NCBI GenBank assembly: GCA_038212405.1
Contig: JBBQUN010000025.1
Coordinates: 1-27,768, forward strand
Origin: JBBQUN01 sp038212405
Lineage (GTDB): Bacteria > Actinomycetota > Acidimicrobiia > Acidimicrobiales > SZUA-35
Length of the DNA: 27,768 nt
Reading direction: 5' to 3'
Made by a program: the position numbers and the translations under genes. Positions 1 through 7,343 of the stretch are shown here, in pieces. The notes under the pieces are model-generated. The model had not been told where the DNA came from. It ran no database searches and saw nothing but the letters and a program-made list of their open reading frames with translations. The stretch's first letter is position 1, and every line of letters begins with the position of its first letter.

Positions 1-725
1 TCGCGGTTCATGTAGGCGATGAAGTCGAGGCTGATTTCCTTGGGGCACGCATCGGCACACTCGCCGTGGTTGGTGCAGGACCCGAAGAACTGTTCCATCG
101 TCTCGACCATTGCCTCGGTGCGGCGGTAGCGCTCCGGCTGGCCTTGGGGCAGCGAGTTGAGGTGCCAGATCTTGGCCGAGGTGAACAGCTGACCAGCCGA
201 GTTGGGACAGGCGGCAACGCAGGCCCCGCAGCCAATGCAGGCTGCAGCGTCCATCGAGGAGTCGGCGACCTCTTTGGGAATGGGGATCTCGTTGGCATCG
301 GGAGCGGTGCCCGTTGGGGCGCTGATGTAGCCGCCGGCCTCGATGATGCGGTCCATCGCGGAACGATCGACGATGAGGTCTCGCAGGACCGGGAAGGCCG
401 CTGCTCGCCAGGGCTCGACCACGATGGTGTCGCCGTCGGAGAACTTGCGCATGTGGAGCTGGCAGGTTGCTGTCGCCCGCTCTTGCCCGTGGGCCCGGCC
501 GTTGATCATGACACCGCAGGTGCCACAGATACCTTCACGGCAGTCGTGTGGGAACTCGATCGGGATGTCGCCCTTCTCGATCAGGCGCTCGTTGACGATG
601 TCGAGCATCTCGAGAAACGAGGCGTCATCGGGAATACCCGTTGCCTCATAGTTGGCGAAGCCACCCTGTTTGTTGGGGCCGTCTTGGCGCCACACCTGGA
701 GATGGAGGTTGAGAATCTTGCTCAT
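1..725 (-). CDS. sdhB: Succinate dehydrogenase iron-sulfur subunit, 3' end missing
   Basis: This subunit carries electrons from the flavoprotein to the membrane quinone site of complex II, on the cytoplasmic face of the membrane. The start is ATG at 725, and the gene runs off the left edge after about 241 codons, still open at IAYMNR. Seen directly: a plant-ferredoxin-type 2Fe-2S motif (DCREGICGTCG with a later TCQLHM), then CIGCGACVAACPNSA and CTNHGECADACPKEI, which are the ligands of the two C-terminal clusters. The order of motifs and the near-full length fit SdhB of the non-classical type found in actinobacteria and Bacteroidetes. A purine-rich GGGGAG lies upstream of the start. It is the last gene of the sdhC-sdhA-sdhB operon, 19 nt behind sdhA. 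Confidence 0.96.
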   Translation of the reverse strand, partial: MSKILNLHLQVWRQDGPNKQGGFANYEATGIPDDASFLEMLDIVNERLIEKGDIPIEFPHDCREGICGTCGVMINGRAHGQERATATCQLHMRKFSDGDTIVVEPWRAAAFPVLRDLIVDRSAMDRIIEAGGYISAPTGTAPDANEIPIPKEVADSSMDAAACIGCGACVAACPNSAGQLFTSAKIWHLNSLPQGQPERYRRTEAMVETMEQFFGSCTNHGECADACPKEISLDFIAYMNR

Positions 726-744
726 GATGAAGTTGCTCCCCGGC

Positions 745-2661
745 CTACTTGTAGGACCGCTGTGACGGCTTGACGTAGTCGAACGTCAGCTCCTCACGAT
801 GCTTGGTCTGCGGTGTGTCTGGATCGTGCCATTCCCAGGCCGAAACGTGGGAATACTCCTCGTCTCGACGTCGAGCTTCGCCCTCTTCGGTCTGTGATTC
901 CTCTCGGAAGTGACCACCACAGCTCTCCTCGCGATCGAGTGCGTCGCGAGCCATGAGCTCGGCCAGCTCGAAGAAGTCGGCGACTCGACCAGCCTTTTCG
1001 AGCGAGGAGTTGATGGTGTCGTCGTTACCGAGGACCCGAAGGTCTTTCCAGAACTCGTCGCGTAGCGCACGGATCTCGCTGATGGCCTTTTCGAGGCCGT
1101 TCTGATTGCGGGCCATACCGATGTGGTCCCAGACGAGCTTGCCGAGTTCACGATGGAAGTGCTCAGGCGACTTGGTGCCACCGATCGAGAGGAACGTGTT
1201 GAGGCGCTCACGAACGTCGGCTTCGGCCTGGGTGAAGACCGGATCGGTCGTCGGCACGGGGTCGGTACCGAGCTTGGGGGCCAGGGAATCGCCGATGGTG
1301 TAGGGCAACACGAAGTAGCCGTCAGCCAGACCTTGCATGAGGGCGGACGCGCCGAGGCGGTTGGCTCCGTGGTCGGAGAAGTTCGCCTCGCCAGCGGCGT
1401 AGAGCCCGGGCACGTTGGTCATCAGGTTGTAGTCGACCCACAGACCACCCATCGTGTAATGGGTGGCGGGGTAGATACGCATCGGCATGTCGTAGGGGTT
1501 CTCGCCCGTGATGCGTTCGTACATCTCGAACAAGTTGCCGTAGCGCTCCTCGACGGCGTCACGGCCATCTCGGTTGATCGCTTCGGCAAAGTCGAGGTAG
1601 ACCCCGTTCTTCTGTGGACCGACACCAAGACCCTGATCGACCACGGTCTTCGCGTTACGGGAGGCAACGTCGCGTGGAACCAGGTTGCCAAAGGCCGGGT
1701 ACTTCTCTTCCAGGTAGTAGTAGCGCTCGGCCTCGGGGATGTCGCGGGCTCGGCGCGCCTCGTCGGGATTACGTGGCACCCAGATGCGACCATCATTTCG
1801 CAGTGACTCCGACATGAGGGTCAGCTTCGACTGGAACTCGTCGGCCGAGGGGATGCACGTGGGATGGATCTGGGTGTAGCAAGGATTGGCGAACAGGGCG
1901 CCCTTGCGGTGCGCTCGCCACGCTGCGGTGACGTTGCAGGCCATGGCGTTGGTGGAGAGGTAGAACACGTTGCCGTAACCGCCAGTGGCGAGCACGACCG
2001 CGTGGGCCGAGTGGCTGGTGATTTCACCAGTGACCAGATCGCGGACAACGATGCCGCAGGCCTCGCCGTCCTTGGTGACGAGGTCGAGCATCTCTTTCCG
2101 GGTGTGCAGCTTGACCTTGCCGGTCTTCACCTGGCCCATCATCTGCTGATAGGCGCCAAGCAGGAGTTGTTGGCCGGTCTGGCCACGGGCATAGAAGGTA
2201 CGCGATACCTGAGCGCCGCCAAAGGAGCGGTTGGCGAGCAGTCCGCCGTACTCACGGGCGAAGGGGACACCCTGGGCGGTCATCTGATCGATGATGTCGA
2301 CCGAGACCTGAGCCAAACGGTAGACGTTCGATTCGCGGCTGCGGAAGTCGCCACCCTTGACGGTGTCGTAGAACAGACGGAAGACGCTGTCGCCGTCATT
2401 GCGGTAGTTCTTGGCGCCGTTGATGCCGCCTTGGGCTGCGATCGAGTGGGCCCGGCGCGGCGAATCGTGGAACGTGAAGGCGTCGACGTTGTAGCCGAGT
2501 TCCGCCAGTGATGCGGCTGCGGATGCGCCGGCAAGACCCGTGCCGACCACGATGACTCGGAACTTGCGTTTGTTCGCCGGGTTCACCAGCTTGACGTTGA
2601 ACTTGTGGTTGTCCCAACGATCTTCGATGGGACCCTCGGGAATCTTTGAATCGAGAATCAT
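745..2661 (-). CDS. sdhA: Succinate dehydrogenase flavoprotein subunit
   Basis: The 638-residue catalytic subunit oxidises succinate to fumarate with covalently bound FAD. Seen directly: a Rossmann FAD motif VVGTGLAGASA near residues 38-48, the FAD-linking His in RRAHSIAAQGG (His72), a substrate-region HPTCIPS, THYTMGGLWVD, and a C-terminal AAGEANFSDHGANRLGA. The AHSIAAQGGINGAKNY form is typical of SdhA from type-B enzymes. The frame stays open upstream to 3156, but that extension overlaps sdhC and has no family similarity. The ATG at 2661 lies 8 nt after the sdhC stop and is preceded by TAGGAG, a ribosome site that includes the sdhC stop codon, so translation is probably coupled. Confidence 0.97.
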   Translation of the reverse strand: MILDSKIPEGPIEDRWDNHKFNVKLVNPANKRKFRVIVVGTGLAGASAAASLAELGYNVDAFTFHDSPRRAHSIAAQGGINGAKNYRNDGDSVFRLFYDTVKGGDFRSRESNVYRLAQVSVDIIDQMTAQGVPFAREYGGLLANRSFGGAQVSRTFYARGQTGQQLLLGAYQQMMGQVKTGKVKLHTRKEMLDLVTKDGEACGIVVRDLVTGEITSHSAHAVVLATGGYGNVFYLSTNAMACNVTAAWRAHRKGALFANPCYTQIHPTCIPSADEFQSKLTLMSESLRNDGRIWVPRNPDEARRARDIPEAERYYYLEEKYPAFGNLVPRDVASRNAKTVVDQGLGVGPQKNGVYLDFAEAINRDGRDAVEERYGNLFEMYERITGENPYDMPMRIYPATHYTMGGLWVDYNLMTNVPGLYAAGEANFSDHGANRLGASALMQGLADGYFVLPYTIGDSLAPKLGTDPVPTTDPVFTQAEADVRERLNTFLSIGGTKSPEHFHRELGKLVWDHIGMARNQNGLEKAISEIRALRDEFWKDLRVLGNDDTINSSLEKAGRVADFFELAELMARDALDREESCGGHFREESQTEEGEARRRDEEYSHVSAWEWHDPDTPQTKHREELTFDYVKPSQRSYK

Positions 2662-2669
2662 CGTGGCTC

Positions 2670-3461
2670 CTAGTTGACGTCGACGATGCCGGCAAGAACG
2701 GCGATCGGGAAACTCAAGTTTCCGATCAGAATGATGAGTGAAAGACCAGTGGCAATGCCTCGTCGAAGACCGTTCCAACGCGGATTGCTCAAACCGAGGC
2801 TTTGGAACATGCTCCACAGCCCGTGATAGAGGTGCGCTGCCAACAAGATGTTGGCAACGATGTACACCAGAGCAACGATCGGATTCGAGAGTGATCCGAC
2901 GACGTTCTCGTAGACGAGCCCGCGCTCCCATTCGTACCCGGGAATGATGCCCCATGTGAGATCGGCCAGATGGAAAATGATGTAGGCGCCAACCACGATG
3001 CCGCTGACCCGCATCGTGCGAGAGGCGAAGTTGGCGGCGATGAAGTCCTGCTTGGACTGATAGGGCGAGTTCGACGCCATGTTCAGCCTGGTCAAGCTGT
3101 AGGCCGACATCACGTGCAAGATGCCGGCGCCGATGAGCCCGATGCGCAGCAGCCAAAGGGTGTACCCACGCGGGAGGATCGGGACGAGCAACTCACGGAG
3201 GAACTCCCCGTAGATGTTGAGGTCGTAGTCCATGGCGCCGTTGTGCTCGACGAGACCCAAGTACATCTTGAGGTTGCCGATCATGTGGACCAGCACGAAC
3301 CCGTAGAGCATGAGACCGGTGGCCGCCATCACCCACTTCTTGCCGACCGCCGTCTGGTACATGTTCAGCGGGAATGGGAGCTCCCGCCCTTTGGGACGAA
3401 TCGGGATCGAGCCTCTTGGCGAACCGGATTGCGATGGTGAATCGAGGGTCGGCGTGGCCAC
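2670..3461 (-). CDS. sdhC: Succinate dehydrogenase cytochrome b subunit, type B (fused C/D)
   Basis: This 263-residue membrane anchor of complex II binds heme and passes electrons to menaquinone. Five hydrophobic segments are visible, at about residues 42-62, 93-118, 148-172, 193-215 and 235-260. Candidate heme-ligand histidines lie inside them: FVLVHMIGN, GILHVMSAY, IIFHLADLT and LLAAHLYHG. A single five-helix subunit is characteristic of type-B succinate:quinone oxidoreductases, so no separate sdhD is expected. The start is GTG at 3461. A GGAGG at 3468-3472, spaced 6 nt from the GTG, decides this start over the internal ATG at the NMYQTAVGKK motif. The first ~30 residues are a polar cytoplasmic tail. 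Confidence 0.95.
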   Translation of the reverse strand: MATPTLDSPSQSGSPRGSIPIRPKGRELPFPLNMYQTAVGKKWVMAATGLMLYGFVLVHMIGNLKMYLGLVEHNGAMDYDLNIYGEFLRELLVPILPRGYTLWLLRIGLIGAGILHVMSAYSLTRLNMASNSPYQSKQDFIAANFASRTMRVSGIVVGAYIIFHLADLTWGIIPGYEWERGLVYENVVGSLSNPIVALVYIVANILLAAHLYHGLWSMFQSLGLSNPRWNGLRRGIATGLSLIILIGNLSFPIAVLAGIVDVN

Positions 3462-3467
3462 CGTGTG

Positions 3468-3472
3468 CCTCC
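3468..3472 (-). promoter_or_regulatory. Ribosome binding site of sdhC
   Basis: GGAGG on the minus strand, 6 nt before GTG 3461. It fixes the sdhC start. The sdh promoter must lie in the remaining ~120 bp up to 3594, but I see no convincing -35/-10 pair there. Confidence 0.75.
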
Positions 3473-3594
3473 GTGAGTGAGTTGCGGACCTGGAACATCA
3501 TCGTCACCAGGCGGGTGAAACGTAGCCGCATTCGCCAGGTTCGACCCAAACCTTGCATCGCTGATCTCTGGCCGTGGTGCTTTGACCGAAGCGA

Positions 3595-5733
3595 TCAGCG
3601 CCGCACGGTCGAGCGGGTGGTGGCCTCTGATGGCGGAATCACGACGGTGTGATAACGATTCGTTGCTGCCCGTTCCGCCGCTAGGAGCGACAGATCGATG
3701 ACGAGCTGGCCGTTCAGATCCGGAACCTCGAAGGTCAGCTCGCCGATCAGTTGACAGACGTCGGCGGGGAGTTCGCCCCGCCAGCTCTGGCGATGCGACC
3801 AGGATCCGCACGATGCGGTGGCGACGACCTCGACATCGTCGAGCGGTACTCGCAGGTCGCTGACGGCGTGCACCGCGAGGCGAATGGCGGCGCCAGCAGT
3901 CGTGATGGCAGGCGGAGGATCGGCCACGATCGCAACGGGTGTGCAGGCATCGGCAACGGCATCGAACGCCGGTTTGCGCTGTCGGTCATGGTCGAGCAGC
4001 CCGAAGCCACCATCGGGGTCGGCGTCGATCAACGACAGAAGGCAGAACCCGCCGGCCGGGCTGTACTTCAGACGGCGAATGGTCTCGATCTGGAAACGAA
4101 GGAGTTCGGCTTGATACGCACGGGTTGCGTGCGCCCAACTTTCGCCGTCGGCGTAGGCGCGACGCGGGACATATCGATCGAACGCACCCGCTTGGGCCGA
4201 CTCGAAGTGCGGAGACGATTCGTCCCAGTCGGCAACGGTCACCGATTGGGACCCGAAGCCGCCGAGAAAGGCCCCGAGGCGAGGCCACTGGCGAATCAGC
4301 TCGGGCAGGTCTTCGTAGGAGCCGGAGTGCCATCCCAACCACAGGTGGGGATCTGACGCCGACAGATCGGTGAGGAGCGGAAGACTGCCGGAGCGGACGA
4401 TGACCGATCGAGAGGCATCGGCGGATTTGATCTCGCGTCGCAGCAAAGGGTCGAGGACCGAGCGGTTCCAACTCGGGAACAGGTGGCGGCCGAGCCGACG
4501 GGCGGTCGGTGGTTCGATCTGGGCGCTCCGGCTGGGCTCGGGTAGGGGTGGACCATTCGGCTCGTCGTGCGCACACCACACCGCCACTGACGGATGATGG
4601 CCGAGGAGGTCGACGACGTCGCGAGCGATGCGGCGCGCCAGCTTGCGAGTGGAGGTGGCGTAAGGCCCGACCAGCGGCAAGTCCTGCCACAGCAAGATGC
4701 CCTGACGATCAGCCGCTTCGTAGAGCTCGGAGCGGGCAACGTGGCCGTGAACCCTGACGAGGTCGAGTCCGGCGTCTCGCACCGATCGAAGGTCATCGGC
4801 GATGACGCCAGTGTCCATCGACCCGAGGAAACGGTCTTGTGGCCCGAGGCTGACGCCCTTGACGAACATTCGCTCGCCGTTGACTCGCCACACCATGTTG
4901 CTGACCGACACCTGACGCAATCCGGTACGCCAGTGTCGGCGGTCGCTGACAACGTTGTCGGGGGTGCGAAGAGCGACACCGATCTCGTACAGCGGCTGGG
5001 CGCCGAGCGCCGCGGGCCACCACAACGAGGGTTGGTCGACGACGACTTTCCATTCGAGCCGGTTCTCGCCACTCGCCAGGGAGTGGGTTTCGACACCACC
5101 ACCGGCCGATTCGCCGTCGGGTCCGGTGACCGAGGTATCGATGCGAACCTCGCCGGCAGTCAATGCGTCGACCACGATGCGAACCCTCAGCACCGCCTTG
5201 TCGTCTTGTGCCTCGGTACAGATGACTCGCGCGAAGCGGATGGCGATCGGGCCGGTCCGCTCGATGCGTACCGGGCGCCAAATCCCGCCGGGCGATCCCG
5301 ATGGTGCGAGCGGACCACTCTGGAGCGATCCAGTGAGGCTCCGCTTCGAGACCGAATCGCGTTGATCAGGGCACGACACTTCGATAGCCAGTACATGATC
5401 GGATCGCTCGTTCAACGCATCGGTGATCTCGAACTGGTGCGGTACGAAGTAGCCCAGCGTGTCGCCGACGAATCGACCGTCGAGCCAGATCTCGGATTGG
5501 GCCAGTACGCCGTCGAGGGTGAGCCAGGACCGTTTGCCGGGCTGGATCGGCTCATGCTGGAACGTGCGTCGGTAGAGCAGGGGACCCTGCGCATGGGAGT
5601 AGCGGGTCGTTTCCCCCCAATGGCCTGGCACGACGACGGTGTTCCAGTTCGAGTCATCAAGATCGGGATCGGCGCCAGAGCGGTTCAGTTCGGTATCGAG
5701 CGGTGCGGCCCGCCACGGGCCTGAGAGATCCAC
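3595..5733 (-). CDS. Glycoside hydrolase family 2-like protein lacking the nucleophile Glu
   Basis: This 712-residue protein has the GH2 layout (beta-mannosidase/beta-galactosidase superfamily). An N-terminal sugar-binding jelly roll spans about residues 1-165 (GHWG, YRRTF, LDGVLAQSEIWLDG). Ig-like domains follow, then a TIM barrel from VNGERMFVKGVSLG near residue 284. The acid/base region reads HPSVAVWCAHDEP and keeps Glu391, but the preceding Asn is Asp. The nucleophile region, where family members have S-E-F/Y-G-x-Q-S, reads FLGGFGSQS, with Gly492 in place of Glu; the codon 4258-4260 is a clear GGC. No signal peptide is visible. The start is GTG 5733, with a TAGGGT hexamer 6 nt upstream. 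The gene is probably monocistronic, divergent from the AAA+ gene. Fold assignment is firm, substrate is unknown, and retaining-glycosidase activity is doubtful. Confidence 0.85.
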   Translation of the reverse strand: MDLSGPWRAAPLDTELNRSGADPDLDDSNWNTVVVPGHWGETTRYSHAQGPLLYRRTFQHEPIQPGKRSWLTLDGVLAQSEIWLDGRFVGDTLGYFVPHQFEITDALNERSDHVLAIEVSCPDQRDSVSKRSLTGSLQSGPLAPSGSPGGIWRPVRIERTGPIAIRFARVICTEAQDDKAVLRVRIVVDALTAGEVRIDTSVTGPDGESAGGGVETHSLASGENRLEWKVVVDQPSLWWPAALGAQPLYEIGVALRTPDNVVSDRRHWRTGLRQVSVSNMVWRVNGERMFVKGVSLGPQDRFLGSMDTGVIADDLRSVRDAGLDLVRVHGHVARSELYEAADRQGILLWQDLPLVGPYATSTRKLARRIARDVVDLLGHHPSVAVWCAHDEPNGPPLPEPSRSAQIEPPTARRLGRHLFPSWNRSVLDPLLRREIKSADASRSVIVRSGSLPLLTDLSASDPHLWLGWHSGSYEDLPELIRQWPRLGAFLGGFGSQSVTVADWDESSPHFESAQAGAFDRYVPRRAYADGESWAHATRAYQAELLRFQIETIRRLKYSPAGGFCLLSLIDADPDGGFGLLDHDRQRKPAFDAVADACTPVAIVADPPPAITTAGAAIRLAVHAVSDLRVPLDDVEVVATASCGSWSHRQSWRGELPADVCQLIGELTFEVPDLNGQLVIDLSLLAAERAATNRYHTVVIPPSEATTRSTVRR

Positions 5734-5739
5734 AGACGA

Positions 5740-5745
5740 ACCCTA
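5740..5745 (-). promoter_or_regulatory. Putative -10 element of the GH2-like gene (leaderless)
   Basis: TAGGGT on the minus strand ends 6 nt before GTG 5733. This places the likely transcription start at or next to the start codon. Only a weak ribosome-site match is present. No clear -35 is seen. Confidence 0.4.
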
Positions 5746-5780
5746 GCCGGTACCGCCAGCTGCGATGCCCGGTCTGATCT

Positions 5781-5810
5781 GTCATGCCGGACTGTTCCGC
5801 CCGGCATGAC
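5781..5810. promoter_or_regulatory. Perfect 10-bp inverted repeat in divergent promoter region
   Basis: GTCATGCCGG (5781-5790) and CCGGCATGAC (5801-5810) are exact reverse complements around a 10-nt spacer. The element lies between the divergent starts at 5733 and 5844. Its right arm covers the place where the -35 of the AAA+ promoter would be, 17-19 nt before TAGGGT at 5830. It has no T-run and sits upstream of both genes, so an operator is more likely than a terminator. Confidence 0.6.
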
Positions 5811-5829
5811 GCTCGGCGCCTCGGCCGTC

Positions 5830-5835
5830 TAGGGT
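5830..5835 (+). promoter_or_regulatory. Putative -10 element of the AAA+ gene (leaderless)
   Basis: TAGGGT ends 8 nt before GTG 5844. The same hexamer with the same spacing precedes the VWA gene at 19093. Confidence 0.45.
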
Positions 5836-5843
5836 CGGAATTC

Positions 5844-7289
5844 GTGACTACCCAACCAGATGTTGCCACCCTTGCTCAGCTCCAAGAATCCGGATGGGTC
5901 TCCCGCTCGGTGAAGGAGGAGATCCGGCAGAACACGCTGTCTCGCATGGCAGCAGGCGACGACCTCTTCCCCGGTGTGCAAGGGTATGAGAACACCGTCA
6001 TTCCTCAGCTCGAACACGCCATCCTGGCCGGTCACGACATCGTGTTCCTCGGCGAACGAGGCCAAGCCAAGACCCGCATTATTCGCTCGCTGACGAGCCT
6101 GCTCGACGAGTGGATGCCCATTGTCGCCGGGTCCGAGATCAACGACGATCCCTTCAACCCGGTGTCGCGCTACGCCATCGACCTCGTTGCTGCCGAAGGC
6201 GATGACACGGCGATCTCCTGGGTCCATCGCTCTGACCGGTTCGGCGAGAAGCTGGCGACGCCCGACACCTCGATCGCCGATCTGATCGGTGAGGTCGATC
6301 CCATCAAGGTCGCCGAGGGTCGGTATCTGTCGGATGAACTCACGCTCCACTACGGGCTTGTGCCCCGCACGAACCGGGGCGTGTTCGCGATCAACGAACT
6401 CCCCGACCTTGCCGAGCGGATCCAGGTCGGCCTGCTCAACGTGCTCGAAGAACGAGACGTCCAGGTCCGCGGCTACAAGGTCCGCTTGCCGATCGACGTC
6501 ATGCTCGTGGCCTCGGCCAACCCCGAGGACTACACCAACCGTGGCCGGATGATCACGCCGCTCAAGGACCGTTTCGGCGCCCAGATCCGTACGCACTATC
6601 CCCTCGACATCGAAACCGAAGTCGAGATCGCGCTCCAGGAAGCGAACATTCCCGACGACGGTCCCACCATCTTCATTCCGGACTTCATGTCGGAACTGAT
6701 CGCCACCTTCACCCATGCTGCTCGTGGGAGCGGCCACATCAATCAGGCGTCGGGTGTGTCGGTGCGTCTCACGGTGTCCAACCTCGAGACGCTGGCAGCG
6801 GCGGCGGTACGCCGTTCGCTTCGGATGGGCGAGGTCGGCCTCGACAACGGCACCGTCGTTCCCCGAGTGAGCGACCTCGATGCCCTGATCTCCTCCACCG
6901 CCGGCAAGATCGAGATCGAAGCCCTCGACGAGGGTCGAGACGGCGAGGTCATCGACCACCTGATGCGCAGCGCCATCGTCGAACTCTTCAAGCGGCGACT
7001 CTCGGGGGAGGGCATCCGGCAGGTGGCCGATGCGTTCGAGGACGACATCGTTGCCTCCTCAGGCGACGATGTCCCCGTTGCCGACTACACCACTCTCTTG
7101 GGGCAAGTGCCGGCACTCGCCGTTCCGGTTGCCGAATTGCTCGGAGATCAGGCCGAAGGTCTCGACGACTCGGGCAAGGCGGCGGCGAACGCATCGGCCA
7201 TCGAGTTCATTCTCGAAGGTATGCATCTGTCCAAGCGTCTCAACAAGGACGCCATCGGATCGCGCTCGGCGTATCGATCCCGAATGTAG
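5844..7289 (+). CDS. AAA+ ATPase of ChlI/MoxR type (Rv0958-like)
   Basis: A 481-residue ATPase resembling Mg-chelatase subunit I and mycobacterial Rv0958. The Walker A motif is GERGQAKT (residues 70-77, Lys76), with Ala at a usually Gly position. The Walker B equivalent is FAINELPDL (Asn184-Glu185 in place of Asp-Glu). Sensor-1 is LVASANPEDYTNRGR, followed by PLKDRFGAQI. The C-terminal ~200 residues are helical and end in a basic tail. These proteins normally work with a VWA-domain protein as a metal-dependent chaperone-like pair. The expected partner is at 19093-21129. The frame opens at 5784, but GTG 5844 is preferred because homologous sequence starts there and TAGGGT lies 8 nt before it. 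Rv0958-Rv0959 are adjacent in mycobacteria, so separation here is notable. Confidence 0.88.
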   Translation: MTTQPDVATLAQLQESGWVSRSVKEEIRQNTLSRMAAGDDLFPGVQGYENTVIPQLEHAILAGHDIVFLGERGQAKTRIIRSLTSLLDEWMPIVAGSEINDDPFNPVSRYAIDLVAAEGDDTAISWVHRSDRFGEKLATPDTSIADLIGEVDPIKVAEGRYLSDELTLHYGLVPRTNRGVFAINELPDLAERIQVGLLNVLEERDVQVRGYKVRLPIDVMLVASANPEDYTNRGRMITPLKDRFGAQIRTHYPLDIETEVEIALQEANIPDDGPTIFIPDFMSELIATFTHAARGSGHINQASGVSVRLTVSNLETLAAAAVRRSLRMGEVGLDNGTVVPRVSDLDALISSTAGKIEIEALDEGRDGEVIDHLMRSAIVELFKRRLSGEGIRQVADAFEDDIVASSGDDVPVADYTTLLGQVPALAVPVAELLGDQAEGLDDSGKAAANASAIEFILEGMHLSKRLNKDAIGSRSAYRSRM

Positions 7290-7314
7290 CGCCGCCGCTT
7301 CTGCTGTTCCTGGT

Positions 7315-7332
7315 GGCTCCTGGTCAGGAGCC
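7315..7332. terminator. Hairpin between convergent genes
   Basis: GGCTCCT and AGGAGCC form a perfect 7-bp stem with loop GGTC (8 bp with a 2-nt loop). It lies in the 54-bp gap between the convergent stops at 7289 and 7344. No T-run follows on either strand, so it may be a weak bidirectional terminator or a transcript-end stabiliser. Confidence 0.5.
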
Positions 7333-7343
7333 GGCCGTAGCAG

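Noticed and set aside
2662..3156. N-terminal extension of sdhA to 3156
   Set aside because: It overlaps sdhC in another frame, is Arg/His-rich like a shadow translation, and the family N terminus starts at 2661 with a ribosome site.
4594..5724. Long open frame on the plus strand (376 codons)
   Set aside because: It lies wholly opposite the GH2-like gene, which has clear domain motifs. Long antisense frames are common in GC-rich DNA.
5829..6959. Long open frame on the minus strand (376 codons)
   Set aside because: Antisense shadow of the Rv0958-like ATPase, with no recognisable motif.
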